Source: Massilia glaciei (GTDB taxonomy: Bacteria; Pseudomonadota; Gammaproteobacteria; Burkholderiales; Burkholderiaceae_D). Taken from it: a stretch of DNA of 64,000 nucleotides. Below the pieces are notes generated by a model. The model worked only from the letters and a program-made list of their open reading frames with translations. It had not been told where the DNA came from and did no database searches. Made by a program: the position numbers and the translations under genes. Where the stretch lies: NCBI RefSeq assembly GCF_003011895.2, contig NZ_PXWF02000237.1:25586-89585 (forward strand), read 5' to 3'. Below are positions 9,916 through 18,832 of the stretch, piece after piece (within the stretch, counting starts at the first letter, position 1; every line of letters begins with the position of its first letter).

Positions 9916-11553
9916 TTAGCCGATCTTGCGAGCGGTGTTGATCACATTGACGCCGTTGAAACGGGTGGTGCTCGAGCCGTGCGAGACCGCGCTCACCTGC
10001 GACGGCTGTCCTTTGCCGTCGAAGAACGAGCCGCCGAGGCGGTAGTCGCGCTCATCGCAGATGCCGCTGCAGGCGTTCCAGAACTCCTGGGTGTTCGACT
10101 GGTAGGCCACGTCCTCGAGCTGCTGGCCGATCTTGCCGTCCTTGATCTCGAAGTAAAGCTGGCCGCCGAACTGGAAGTTGTAGCGCTGCTGGTCGATCGA
10201 GTACGAACCGCGCCCGAGGATGTAGATGCCCTTCTTGACGTCCTTGACCATCTCGTCGGGCGTGAGGCGCTGGGTGCCCGGTTTGAGCGAGACGTTGGGC
10301 ATGCGCTGGAACTGCACGCTGTCCCAGCTGTCGGCGAAGGAGCAGCCGTGCGAGGCCTTCTCGTCGATGATGTGGGCCTGGTCGCGCGTGGCCTGGTAGC
10401 TGACCAGGATGCCGTCCTTGATGATGTCCCAGCTCTTGGCCGGCACGCCCTCGTCGTCGTAGCCGACCGCCGCGAGCGAGGCCGGCGCGTTTTTGTCGCC
10501 CGTGAAGTTGACGCGCTCGGAGCCGAACTTGAAGCTCTTGCTGCGCCATTTGTCGAGCGTGGCGAAACTGGTGCCGGCGTAGTTGGCCTCGTAGCCGAGC
10601 ACCCGATCGAGTTCGGTCGGGTGGCCGACCGATTCGTGGATCGTCAAGAACAGGTGCTCGGGACTGAGCACCAGGTCGTACTTGCCCGGCTCGACCGATT
10701 TCGCGGTCAGTTTTTCGCGCGCCTGGCGCCCGGCCGCGCGCGCGTCCTCGACGATGTCGTAGGAGCGCGTGTAGAGCGGCGCGACGCCGCCGGCGGCCCT
10801 GACCTTGTGTTCCGGTTTGGCGTCGAAGAACTCGTAGCCCATGCCCATCGGCGAGGACAGCCCGTCGCGCGTGCGGAACTTGTTGGTGGCCTTGTCGACG
10901 GCGGTCGCGGTGAACGGCGACCAGAGGCGGTGGATGTCCTGGTCGATGTAGGAGCCGTCGGTCGAGGCGAAGTATTTTTGCTGGTTGATCTGGAACAGCT
11001 GGCTCTCCATGAAGCTCGCGCCCGCGTCCAGGCCCGCCCTGTTGGCCGCGATCAGCATGTCGGCCTTTTCCTTGATCGGCACGGTGCGCCAGTCTTTGGT
11101 GAACGGGGTCGACCAGCTTACCTCGCCGACGCCCTTGAGCGGCGCCATGCGCAGCGGCTCGGCCTGCAGCCGGGCGTTGGCCTTGGCGATCGCCACCGCC
11201 TGGCGCGCGGCCTCGGCCACCGAATCGGGCGACATGTCGTTGGTCGAGGCGAAACCGTAGGCGCCGCCGGCGATCACGCGCACGCCGACGCCGGTCGACT
11301 CGGTGTTGGCGATGCTCTCGATGTTGACGTTGCGGGTGGTTAGGTACTGGGACAGGTAGCGCCCGATCCGCACGTCGCAATACGAGGCGCCGGCCCCGGT
11401 GGCGGCGTTAAGCGCGACATCGGCCAGCGTCTTTTTGAACGCCGTCGCGAGCGGGCGCATGAGTTCTTCGGCGGCGATGGCGTTGCCGAACACCGGCACC
11501 AGAATGGCGCCGGCGGCGCCGCTGCCGATTTTTAAGAATGTACGTCGTTCCAT
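9916..11553 (-). CDS. Tat-exported TldD-like metalloprotease, copy 1
   Basis: 545 residues. The N-terminus is a twin-arginine signal (MERRTFLKIGSGAAGAIL, cleavage probably after ..NAIAAEE). The zinc motif HESVGH (HExxxH) is at about residue 303, followed by PTELDRVLGYEANYAGTSF as in TldD. Cysteines near the C-terminus (CSFADSW and CSGICDE) may supply the third ligand. TldD enzymes are zinc proteases working with TldE. An exported, Tat-dependent copy differs from the cytoplasmic E. coli enzyme and implies an envelope substrate. The gene sits between the two TldE-like genes, 44 bp after copy 2 of TldE and 14 bp before copy 1. The substrate is not encoded recognisably in the window. Confidence 0.88.
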   Translation of the reverse strand: MERRTFLKIGSGAAGAILVPVFGNAIAAEELMRPLATAFKKTLADVALNAATGAGASYCDVRIGRYLSQYLTTRNVNIESIANTESTGVGVRVIAGGAYGFASTNDMSPDSVAEAARQAVAIAKANARLQAEPLRMAPLKGVGEVSWSTPFTKDWRTVPIKEKADMLIAANRAGLDAGASFMESQLFQINQQKYFASTDGSYIDQDIHRLWSPFTATAVDKATNKFRTRDGLSSPMGMGYEFFDAKPEHKVRAAGGVAPLYTRSYDIVEDARAAGRQAREKLTAKSVEPGKYDLVLSPEHLFLTIHESVGHPTELDRVLGYEANYAGTSFATLDKWRSKSFKFGSERVNFTGDKNAPASLAAVGYDDEGVPAKSWDIIKDGILVSYQATRDQAHIIDEKASHGCSFADSWDSVQFQRMPNVSLKPGTQRLTPDEMVKDVKKGIYILGRGSYSIDQQRYNFQFGGQLYFEIKDGKIGQQLEDVAYQSNTQEFWNACSGICDERDYRLGGSFFDGKGQPSQVSAVSHGSSTTRFNGVNVINTARKIG

Positions 11554-11597
11554 ACTAGCTCCAAGGGGCCGCGGCCCCGGGGTGATTGCACGTGGTC

Positions 11598-12935
11598 TTA
11601 GACCGCGTCCGACAGGGATGAGAAATTAAAGTCGCGCACCTTCATCGGCGGGATCAGCATCGCGTAGCCGACTTCGTCGCCCGCGATGATCTGCGGCTTG
11701 CCGATTTCCTCGATGTTGTTGAGCATGCTGACCGGGCTCTCGTTGAAGCGGAAGTTCTTGATCGGATGCTTGATCTTGCCGTTCTCGATGTAAAAGGTGC
11801 CATCGCGCGTGAGGCCCGTGAGCAGCACCGACTGCGGATCGACCAGGCGGATGTACCAGGTGCGAGTCACGAGCACGCCCTTCTTGGTGTTGGCGATCAG
11901 CTCCGCGGTGCTCTTGTCGGTGCCGCCCATGATCATGTTGCCGTGCCCGCCGAGCGCGCGCACGTTTTGCTTGGCGGCCCAGTAGCGCGCGTACTCGAGC
12001 GAGGCGACGCGCCCGTCCTTGATGATGTTGGTGCGCTCGCGCGCGAGCAGGCTGTTGCCATCCCACGGCAGCACCGGCACGTCCTTGTCCCACGGGTCGG
12101 CCCAGATGTTGACCTGCTGGTCGAACAGCTTTTCGCCGAGGCGGTTGCCGCCGCCCTTTTTGGACAGGAAGCTGCGCCCCTCGTCGGCCTGGCGCGCGTC
12201 GAAATTGCCGAGCATGTAGCCGATCAGGTCGGAGGTCGCGGCCGGCTCGAGGACCACCGTGTAGCGGCCCGGCTCGAGCGCCTTGGCCTCGACCGAGCGC
12301 AGCGCCTTTTCGATGGCCACCTCGGACGCCTCGCGCGCGTCGAACATGGCGGCGTCGGTGGCCGAGCGCTTGACCCAGCCCGAACCGCGCCCGTCCTCGG
12401 TGCGCACGGTGCAGGTGAAATTGAGGCCGGTGTCGACCTGGTGCCCGAACACGCCGTTTGAGTTGGCCACCGCGCTGAAGGCGGTGCTGTCGCTGAAAAA
12501 GCCGGCGCAGACCAGGCCCTTCTTGCGGCTCGCCTCGATGCTGTAGGCGGCCACCTGGGCGCGGAACTCGGGGTCGATCGCGGCCGTCCTGGCGTTGTAG
12601 GTGTTGGACGCCTTGTAGGCCTGCTTGCCCACGGTCGGCATGAACTCCGGGTTCTCGGGCGCCAGGCGGGCCAGGTCCTCGGCGCGGCGCACCGCCTTTT
12701 CGAGCGACTTGTCGTCGAACTCGTTGATGGCGGCGGTGCCCTGGCGCTTGCCGAAGGCGACCGAGACGACCAGCTGCTGGTCGTCGACCAGGCCGGCCGT
12801 CGAGACGTTGTTGCGCGCGTACCGGATGTTGCCGGTGCGGCTGCCGTTGACGCTGACGATGCATTCGTCGGCCTTGGAGAAGCCCATGACGCGCTCGCAG
12901 ATGCGTTTTGTTTCGTCCTGATTCAAGATCTTCAT
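11598..12935 (-). CDS. TldE/PmbA-like protein, copy 2
   Basis: 445 residues, closely similar along its whole length to the copy at 8570-9901. The start (MKILNQDETKRICERVMGFS), the GNIRYARNNVSTAG region and the GLTRDGTFYIENGKIKHPIK block are nearly the same. It has no signal peptide and no HExxxH motif, so it should be the non-catalytic partner of the TldD at 12948-14585. The ATG at 12933-12935 is 12 bp from that gene's stop. The duplication includes both subunits in the same order, which points to tandem duplication of a two-gene unit followed by divergence. Confidence 0.88.
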   Translation of the reverse strand: MKILNQDETKRICERVMGFSKADECIVSVNGSRTGNIRYARNNVSTAGLVDDQQLVVSVAFGKRQGTAAINEFDDKSLEKAVRRAEDLARLAPENPEFMPTVGKQAYKASNTYNARTAAIDPEFRAQVAAYSIEASRKKGLVCAGFFSDSTAFSAVANSNGVFGHQVDTGLNFTCTVRTEDGRGSGWVKRSATDAAMFDAREASEVAIEKALRSVEAKALEPGRYTVVLEPAATSDLIGYMLGNFDARQADEGRSFLSKKGGGNRLGEKLFDQQVNIWADPWDKDVPVLPWDGNSLLARERTNIIKDGRVASLEYARYWAAKQNVRALGGHGNMIMGGTDKSTAELIANTKKGVLVTRTWYIRLVDPQSVLLTGLTRDGTFYIENGKIKHPIKNFRFNESPVSMLNNIEEIGKPQIIAGDEVGYAMLIPPMKVRDFNFSSLSDAV

Positions 12936-12947
12936 GGTGTCCTTGCC

Positions 12948-14585
12948 TTAGCCGATTTTTCGGGCTGTGTTGATCACGTTGATGCCGTTGAAGCGCGTGG
13001 TGCTCGAGCCGTGCGAGACCGTGCTGCTTTGCGATGGCTGCCCTTTGCCGTCGAAGAACGAGCCGCCCATGCGCCAGTCGCTCTGGTCGCAGATGGCGGC
13101 GCAGGCGTTCCAGAATTCCTGGGTGTTGGACTGGTAGGCCACGTCCTCGAGCGGGGCGCCGATCTTGCCGTTGTTGATCTCGTAGTACAGCTGGCCGCCG
13201 AACTGGAAATTGTAGCGCTGCTGGTCGATCGAGAACGAGCCGTCGCCGACGATGTAGATGCCCTTCTTGACGTCCTTTACCATCTCGTCGGGCGAGAGCT
13301 TGGCCTTGCCGGCGGCGAGCGAGATGTTGGGCATGCGCTGGAACTGCACACTGCTCCAGCTGTCGGCGTACGAGCAGCCGTGCGACTCCTTCTCGCCGAC
13401 GATGTGGGCCTGGTCGCGCGTGGCCTGGTAGTTGACCAGGATGCCATCCTTGATGATGTCCCACTGCTTGCACTTGACGCCCTCGTCGTCGTAGCCGACC
13501 GCGCCGAGCGAGCCGGGCACGGTCTTGTCGGCGACGATGTTGACGCGCTCGGCGCCGTACTTGAATTTCTTCGACTCCCATTTGTCGAGCGTGGCGAAGC
13601 TGGTGCCGGCGAAATTGGCCTCGTAGCCGAGCACGCGGTCGAGCTCGGTGGGATGTCCGACCGACTCGTGGATCGTGAGCCACATGTGCTCGGGGCTGAG
13701 CACCAGGTCGTACTTGCCGGGCGTGACTGACTTGGCCGTCAGCTTCTGCTTGGCCTGGCGCCCGCAGGCGCGCGCGTCCTCGATCAAATCGTAGGAGTTG
13801 CCGTACAGGGTGGTGACGCCGCCGGCGGCCTTGAACTTGTCCTGCGGGCGCGCGTCGAGGTATTCGTAGCCCATGCCGACCGGCGCCGACAGGCCCTGGC
13901 GCGAACGGAATTTGTTGGTGGCCTTGTCGACGGCGGTGGCGTACACCGGCATCCACAGGCGGTGCACGTCCTGGTCGATGTAGGAGCCGTCGGTCGAGGC
14001 GAAGTATTTTTGCTGGTTGACCTGGAACATGAGCGACTGCATGAAGCTCGCGCCGCCCTCCATGCCGGCCTTGTTGGCGGCGATCAGCAGCTCGGCCTTT
14101 TCTTTGATCGGCACCAGGCGCCAATCCTTTTTGATCGGGGTGGCCCAGGACACCTCGCCGACGCCCTTGACCGGCGCCATGCGCACCGGCTCCGACTGCA
14201 GGCGGGCGTTGGCCTTGGCGATGGCCACGGCCTGGCGCGCGGCGCCGGCGACCGCGTCGGGCGACATGTCGGCGGTGGCGGCGAAACCGTAGGCGCCGTT
14301 GCACAGCACGCGCACGCCGACCCCGGCCGACTCGGTGTTGACGACGTTCTCGACGTTGAGGTCGCGCGTGGTGATGAACTGGTTCAGGTAGCGGCCGATG
14401 CGCACGTCGCAGTAGGAGGCGCCTGCTGCGGTGGCCGCGCCAAGGGCGGTGTCGGCCAACGTCTTCTTGAATTTCAACTCCATCGGGTTGAGCAGCTCGT
14501 CGGCGGCGATCGCGCGGCCAAAAACGGGCACCAGCATGGTGCCGAGTGCCAGCCCGCTGATGTTGAGAAAATCACGTCGTTGCAT
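12948..14585 (-). CDS. Tat-exported TldD-like metalloprotease, copy 2 (first gene of operon)
   Basis: 545 residues from the second of two adjacent ATGs. Its AGGAG site ends 5 bases upstream, which is too close for the first ATG, and this start also matches the paralogue. The twin-arginine signal is MQRRDFLNISGLALGTMLV, with cleavage likely near AIAADE. The zinc motif HESVGH is at about residue 305, with the downstream PTELDRVLGYEANFAGTSF block. It is the first gene of a ten-gene minus-strand operon, so its upstream region should hold the operon promoter. It is similar throughout to the copy at 9916-11553, with differences spread along the length. It probably pairs with the TldE-like protein encoded just downstream. 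Confidence 0.88.
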   Translation of the reverse strand: MQRRDFLNISGLALGTMLVPVFGRAIAADELLNPMELKFKKTLADTALGAATAAGASYCDVRIGRYLNQFITTRDLNVENVVNTESAGVGVRVLCNGAYGFAATADMSPDAVAGAARQAVAIAKANARLQSEPVRMAPVKGVGEVSWATPIKKDWRLVPIKEKAELLIAANKAGMEGGASFMQSLMFQVNQQKYFASTDGSYIDQDVHRLWMPVYATAVDKATNKFRSRQGLSAPVGMGYEYLDARPQDKFKAAGGVTTLYGNSYDLIEDARACGRQAKQKLTAKSVTPGKYDLVLSPEHMWLTIHESVGHPTELDRVLGYEANFAGTSFATLDKWESKKFKYGAERVNIVADKTVPGSLGAVGYDDEGVKCKQWDIIKDGILVNYQATRDQAHIVGEKESHGCSYADSWSSVQFQRMPNISLAAGKAKLSPDEMVKDVKKGIYIVGDGSFSIDQQRYNFQFGGQLYYEINNGKIGAPLEDVAYQSNTQEFWNACAAICDQSDWRMGGSFFDGKGQPSQSSTVSHGSSTTRFNGINVINTARKIG

Positions 14586-15087
14586 CATATCTCCTGAAAC
14601 TTGCGCCCTAAGGGTGGGGTGGCCTGCCCGCGCGTGCACGCGCATACATACACATATAACTGCGCATATAAATACGTTTATAAATGCGCTATATGTACGC
14701 TATAAATACGCATACATACACATACATACACGGGCGGCCGCTCTGAATTAATCCGTACAACTTTCGAAACAGTAACAGCTTGAATGCGCATTCGGCAACG
14801 CAACTTTTGTACCATCGGCGAAGTGTCATCGAAGTGTCTTATTTGCGGCGGCGGGGGTGTCCGAAGGCGCTGTCCGCACTGTCCGGGAGGGTGTCCGGCG
14901 GGCGCGGCGGACAGTAAATACGGGGGCGGCGACGCCGTCGGCGAAGGCGCCGGCACGGCCATACTCTAAGCCGAGTCTTAAAGCGGCCGAGATTGCGCTT
15001 GACCGCGCGCCGCGCTTATCCCATGATCCGGCGAGAGGCGGCTGAAGCGGTGGCGCCGCCCACCACAATGAACTGGAGAAGAACCCT
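14586..15087. promoter_or_regulatory. intergenic region with AT-rich repeat tract, probable divergent promoters
   Basis: About 500 bp between two divergent genes. From about 14638 to 14733 it holds a sharp AT-rich tract in an otherwise GC-rich neighbourhood. The tract is built of short alternating units such as ATACATACACATA and TATAAATACGC, with near-palindromic runs (GCGCTATATGTACGC). It should include the promoter of the minus-strand TldD operon and could unwind easily or bind regulators in tandem. The rest (14740-15060) has no convincing gene; short open frames there have shadow composition. An AGAAGAACCCT purine-rich site precedes the ATG at 15088. Confidence 0.5.
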
Positions 15088-15885
15088 ATGAAAAGACTGA
15101 TTCTGGCCGCGTTGCTGGCCGCCGGCGTATCGGGCATGGCGCAAGCGCACGACCCGCTCAAAGAGGCGGTCGCCAACAGCGCGCGCACGCCGGCCAACAG
15201 CGCGCGCGACGCCGCGCGCCATCCGTACGAGACGCTGAGCTTTTTCGGCATCAAGCCGAACATGACGGTGGTCGAATTGTCGCCCGGCGGCGGCTGGTAC
15301 ACCGAGATCCTCGCGCCCTACCTCAAGGCCGAGGGCAAGCTGATCGCCGCCGGCTATTCGCCGAGCTCGTCCAACGCCTACCAGAGCCGCTCGGGGACCA
15401 ACTTCCAGAAAAAACTCGAAGCGAACCCGGCGATGTTCGACAAGGTGCAAGTGGGCACGTTCGCGCCGCCGACCACCTTCGACTTCGCCAAAGACGGCAG
15501 CGTCGACATGGTGCTCACGTTCCGCAACATCCACAACTGGACCGGCGACGGCGACGACAAGCTCAAGCTGACCCTCAAGAGCGTCTACGATGCGCTCAAG
15601 CCGGGCGGCGTGTTTGGCGTGGTCGAGCACCGCATGCCGGCCAACCAGGCGGTCAAGGCCGACAGCGGTTACATGCAAGAAGCGTATGTGGTCAAGATGG
15701 TCGAAAGCGTCGGCTTCAAGCTGGCCGCCAAGTCGGAGGTGAACGCCAATCCGAAGGACACGGCCGACCACAACAAGGGCGTCTGGGCGCTGCCGCCGTC
15801 GCTGGCCAACAAGGACGTCGACCGCGCCAAGTATGTGGCCATCGGCGAGAGCGACCGCATGACGCTCAAGTTCGTCAAGCCGTAA
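15088..15885 (+). CDS. exported class I SAM-methyltransferase-like protein
   Basis: 265 residues. A Sec signal peptide (MKRLILAALLAAGVSGMAQA) is followed by a Rossmann-type methyltransferase fold. Motif I is VVELSPGGGWYTEILAPYL (about residues 55-73), the acidic strand after it is less clear, and VDMVLTFRNIHNW and LKPGGVFGVVEHR match motifs II and III. It belongs to the family of predicted methyltransferases with signal peptides. An exported protein of this type is odd because S-adenosylmethionine is cytoplasmic; it may bind another ligand or work before export. The start fits a GAAGAACCC ribosome site. A strong GC stem-loop follows the stop. Confidence 0.8.
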   Translation: MKRLILAALLAAGVSGMAQAHDPLKEAVANSARTPANSARDAARHPYETLSFFGIKPNMTVVELSPGGGWYTEILAPYLKAEGKLIAAGYSPSSSNAYQSRSGTNFQKKLEANPAMFDKVQVGTFAPPTTFDFAKDGSVDMVLTFRNIHNWTGDGDDKLKLTLKSVYDALKPGGVFGVVEHRMPANQAVKADSGYMQEAYVVKMVESVGFKLAAKSEVNANPKDTADHNKGVWALPPSLANKDVDRAKYVAIGESDRMTLKFVKP

Positions 15886-15924
15886 AAATGGGGGCGGTCC
15901 GCCGCCCCGCGCCGGCACGGCACA

Positions 15925-15952
15925 CCGGGCCCGCCCGCCGCGGCGGGCCCGG
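15925..15952. terminator. GC-rich stem-loop after the methyltransferase-like gene
   Basis: A perfect 11-bp stem (CCGGGCCCGCC at 15925-15935 and its complement at 15942-15952) with a 6-base loop lies 40 bp after the stop at 15885. No T-run follows, so it may act as a partial terminator or RNA-stabilising hairpin. Confidence 0.45.
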
Positions 15953-16074
15953 CACCGTTCGCGACTGTCCGGTCGCAAATGATTGAAGGCAATGTCGGCT
16001 ACACTGGCCCCTGTCCCGGAGAACCGGCATGGCCGCAAGGCCGCAACCGACATCGCGCACCCAGAAAAATGCCC

Positions 16075-17715
16075 ATGAACCCAATCCGTATCCTTGCCGC
16101 CCTCACCGTCCTCGCAGCGAGCCTGGCAGCAAACGCCCAGAACAACAGCAAGGAACTGACGCCGGCCGGCGTGCCGCCTGCGACCGTGCCGGTGCCGGTG
16201 CCGGGCCCGGTGCCGAGCCCGATGCCGGTGCCGGTGCCTCTGGCGCCCGTTGCCAGCACGCCCGCGCCGGCGCCGGAGATCCCGGCCAATCTCGAGAACG
16301 CGGTGGTCAAGGTGTTTTCGACGCTGCGCCGTCCCGACCCGTTCAAACCGTGGAGCAAATCGGCGCCGTTCGAGGTCACCGGCTCGGGCGTGGTGATCGA
16401 GGGCAAACGCATCCTCACCAACGCGCACGTGGTCGGCTATGCCAGCCAGGTGCAGATCCAGGCCAACCAGGCCGGCGACAAGGTGTCGGCCACGGTGGTG
16501 GCGGTATCGCGCGGGATGGACCTGGCGATCCTCAAGCTCGACGACGAGTCGTTCTTCGACACCCACGCGCCGGCCGCGCGCGCGAGCGTGCTGCCCGAGG
16601 TGCGCGACCAGGTGTTCGCCTACGGTTATCCAACCGGCGGCAATTCGCTCTCGATCACCAAGGGCATCGTCTCGCGCATCGAGTTCGTCAACTACAGCAG
16701 CGAAACCTCGGGCCTGCGCATCCAAATCGACGCCGCCGTCAACCCGGGCAACAGCGGCGGCCCGGCGATCGCCGGCGACAAGATGGTCGGACTCGCGTTC
16801 GCCACGGCCGGCAATGCGCAGAACATCGGCTACATCATCCCCAACGAGGAGGTCGAGCTGTTCCTGCGCGACGTCGCCGACGGCCGCTACGAAGGCAAGC
16901 CGGCCCTGCTCGACGAAGTCCAGACGCTCGAAAATCCGGTGCTGCGCTCCTTCCTCAAGCTGCCCAAGACGGTCGCCGGCGCGGTCGTGCAAAGCCCCTA
17001 CAAGCTCGACGCCGCCTACCCGCTCAAGGAGTGGGACGTGATCACCCACATCGGCGACGCGCCGGTCGACAACCAGGCCATGGTCGCGCTGGGCAGCAAC
17101 CTGCGGGTGCGCTTCCAGTACCGGGTGCAGCAACTGGCCAAGGACGGCAAGGTGCCGCTGACGATCGTGCGCGGCGGCAAGTCGATGAAGGTCGAGGTCC
17201 CGGTGCTGACCGAGCGGCCGTTGCTCATTCCTGACCTCGACGGCGGCTATCCCTCGTACTTCATCTACGGGCCGATCGTGTTCGGGCGCGCCAGCGCCGA
17301 GTTCATGTCCTTCATCAGCAGCAATGCGGCCGCGCTCAACGGCTTCGCCTACATCGCCAGCCCGCTGGTGACGCGCCGCGGCGACACGCCCGACGCCGCG
17401 CGCGAGGAACTGGTTGTGGTGACCTCGCCGTTCTTCCCGCACAAGCTGGTGAGCGGCTACAGCAGCCGCTTCGGCGCGGTCGTCTATTCGATCAACAAGG
17501 TGCCGGTGCGCAGCCTGCGCCACCTGGTCGCCATGCTGCGCGACCTCAAGGACGAACTGGTCGTGGTCCACTTCGACCAGCGCGGCGGCGAGACCATGGT
17601 GCTGCCGCGCCAGGCCATGCTCGACGAGACCGAGAACGTGCTGTCGGATAACGGCATCCGCTCGCAGGGGTCGGCCGACATGATGGCGATCTGGAAGGCG
17701 AAGCCGGCGCGGTGA
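16075..17715 (+). CDS. HtrA/Deg-like secreted serine protease with PDZ domain
   Basis: 546 residues. A signal peptide (MNPIRILAALTVLAASLAANA) is followed by a Pro/Val-rich linker (PVPVPGPVPSPMPVPVPL). The trypsin-like domain shows all three catalytic sites: His in TNAHVV (about residue 116), Asp in DLAILKLD (about 150) and Ser in GNSGGP (about 226). A PDZ-like region follows (about 300-380, KEWDVITHIGDAPVDN) and then a long C-terminal domain, resembling Deg proteases with extra PDZ-type modules. It probably degrades or monitors misfolded envelope proteins. Two ATGs two codons apart (16069 and 16075) could serve; neither has a strong ribosome site, and I prefer the one that gives the cleaner signal peptide. 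Confidence 0.85.
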   Translation: MNPIRILAALTVLAASLAANAQNNSKELTPAGVPPATVPVPVPGPVPSPMPVPVPLAPVASTPAPAPEIPANLENAVVKVFSTLRRPDPFKPWSKSAPFEVTGSGVVIEGKRILTNAHVVGYASQVQIQANQAGDKVSATVVAVSRGMDLAILKLDDESFFDTHAPAARASVLPEVRDQVFAYGYPTGGNSLSITKGIVSRIEFVNYSSETSGLRIQIDAAVNPGNSGGPAIAGDKMVGLAFATAGNAQNIGYIIPNEEVELFLRDVADGRYEGKPALLDEVQTLENPVLRSFLKLPKTVAGAVVQSPYKLDAAYPLKEWDVITHIGDAPVDNQAMVALGSNLRVRFQYRVQQLAKDGKVPLTIVRGGKSMKVEVPVLTERPLLIPDLDGGYPSYFIYGPIVFGRASAEFMSFISSNAAALNGFAYIASPLVTRRGDTPDAAREELVVVTSPFFPHKLVSGYSSRFGAVVYSINKVPVRSLRHLVAMLRDLKDELVVVHFDQRGGETMVLPRQAMLDETENVLSDNGIRSQGSADMMAIWKAKPAR

Positions 17716-17885
17716 GCTGGGTTGTGAGGTTTAGATACGCGCCTTGGAAACTGGGCGCGGAGGGGACCCTAAACGGGCGGCGTTTCGGGCGCCCGGTTGA
17801 CGGGACTGTTGGACAGCACAAGGCCAAACGCTGTGTGCAAGTACTCGAATAGGTTAGACATCGGTGTCGCCCGCCATGTCGGGGC

Positions 17886-18611
17886 TCATTTACCGCTCCT
17901 TGAGCGATACCTTGCCAAGCCGTAGACGGCCAACTCATAGCCCCATACGACTAACACGACCGGAGCAAGCAAACCAAAAAAAACAGGACCGCTGAATGAC
18001 CCGAGGCAGGCAACTGCAAACGCAAAAACCGCAATCTGCAGCGCAATCGGGCCCGCCAGCGGCTCCTGGCTCACCGACAGCAACCTCCTGCGGTACGCGG
18101 CCGCTGTGCGATACAACGCGTATAGGCCCGCTGCGAGAAGAATGAATTCGAAGGCATAGTACGCCACCAGTTCGATGACCGAGCTGCGAGCGCGCCCAGA
18201 CCAATCCTTCCGCAGTTGTTCGAGGCTCACACCAGGGACGAGTGGCTTGATGGTCAGGCGCGGTGGGCTCAGCTCGTGCGAAGCGAACGCGCGGGTGAGT
18301 TCGACCGCGCTCACCGGTGGATCTGAGTAGTAGCGGTGGACTAGCGTCACCTCGTACTCTCCGGAAAAAACGTTCTTCGAAACTCGTTCGAGTACGACCC
18401 GCGCAACGTCGGAAGGAACCGGTTCTACGACCGTGCGTCTTGCACATGGGCCAGGCACAGGGATATCTCTGGCCCGGAACTCGATGACGCAGTTCCCACT
18501 GGAACAGCGCGCAAAGAACCTGTCATCGACACCTCTGCACGACAACGCGTGGGCGGAGCCGGACAGGCCAAGAAGGCCAAGAGCCAGGCAGTAGGGAGCG
18601 ACTCTTTGCAT
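17886..18611 (-). CDS. hypothetical exported/membrane protein (last cassette of array)
   Basis: 241 residues from the ATG at 18609-18611; a GTG six codons upstream is also in frame. A signal peptide (MQRVAPYCLALGLLGLSGSAHA) is followed by a Cys-containing segment (SCRGVDDRFFARCSSGNC), a soluble domain to about residue 135, then about three membrane helices (e.g. ELVAYYAFEFILLAAGLYALY). I do not recognise the family. The first 60 residues resemble the broken frame at 19267-19611, so two related cassettes once existed. It is the last cassette-like gene before the protease. A possible degenerate recombination site (GTTAGAC at 17853-17859) lies just past its stop. Confidence 0.65.
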   Translation of the reverse strand: MQRVAPYCLALGLLGLSGSAHALSCRGVDDRFFARCSSGNCVIEFRARDIPVPGPCARRTVVEPVPSDVARVVLERVSKNVFSGEYEVTLVHRYYSDPPVSAVELTRAFASHELSPPRLTIKPLVPGVSLEQLRKDWSGRARSSVIELVAYYAFEFILLAAGLYALYRTAAAYRRRLLSVSQEPLAGPIALQIAVFAFAVACLGSFSGPVFFGLLAPVVLVVWGYELAVYGLARYRSRSGK

Positions 18612-18666
18612 GACGGCACGGTTGTCCACGAGTTTTTTGGTGAAAATTCACTGACTGCGGGGTTGG

Positions 18667-18810
18667 ACGAAACCGCTTCGCAGAGGAGGCGGAGGCGGCC
18701 CGTTCGATTCAAAATATGACCTCATCCCTCGCTGCGAGTGCCTGTTCAATTAGTTACAATGAGGTCATCTTAATATGGAAGCATCCACCGAGGCCAGCGA
18801 GTCGTTGGGC
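18667..18810 (-). repeat. attC-like site, long form
   Basis: On the minus strand it begins with GCCCAAC (perfect RYYYAAC, 18804-18810). Inside is a perfect 10-bp inverted repeat, ATGACCTCAT at 18716-18725 and its complement at 18759-18768, typical of the variable stem of long attC sites. The opposite core is degenerate (GTTTCGT). It lies between the stop of the RraB-like gene and the start of the next cassette gene. Confidence 0.55.
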
Positions 18811-18832
18811 TAAAAAGTGATAACGCGTGATC

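Noticed and set aside
11626..14304. 892-residue minus-strand frame across both TldD/TldE copy 2 genes
   Set aside because: It is an alternate frame of two genes with clear family motifs; the composition is almost all Arg, Gly, His and Ala.
17768..17859. A further attC site after the last cassette gene
   Set aside because: One core (GTTAGAC) is perfect, but the arms do not pair convincingly, so it is not listed as a separate feature.
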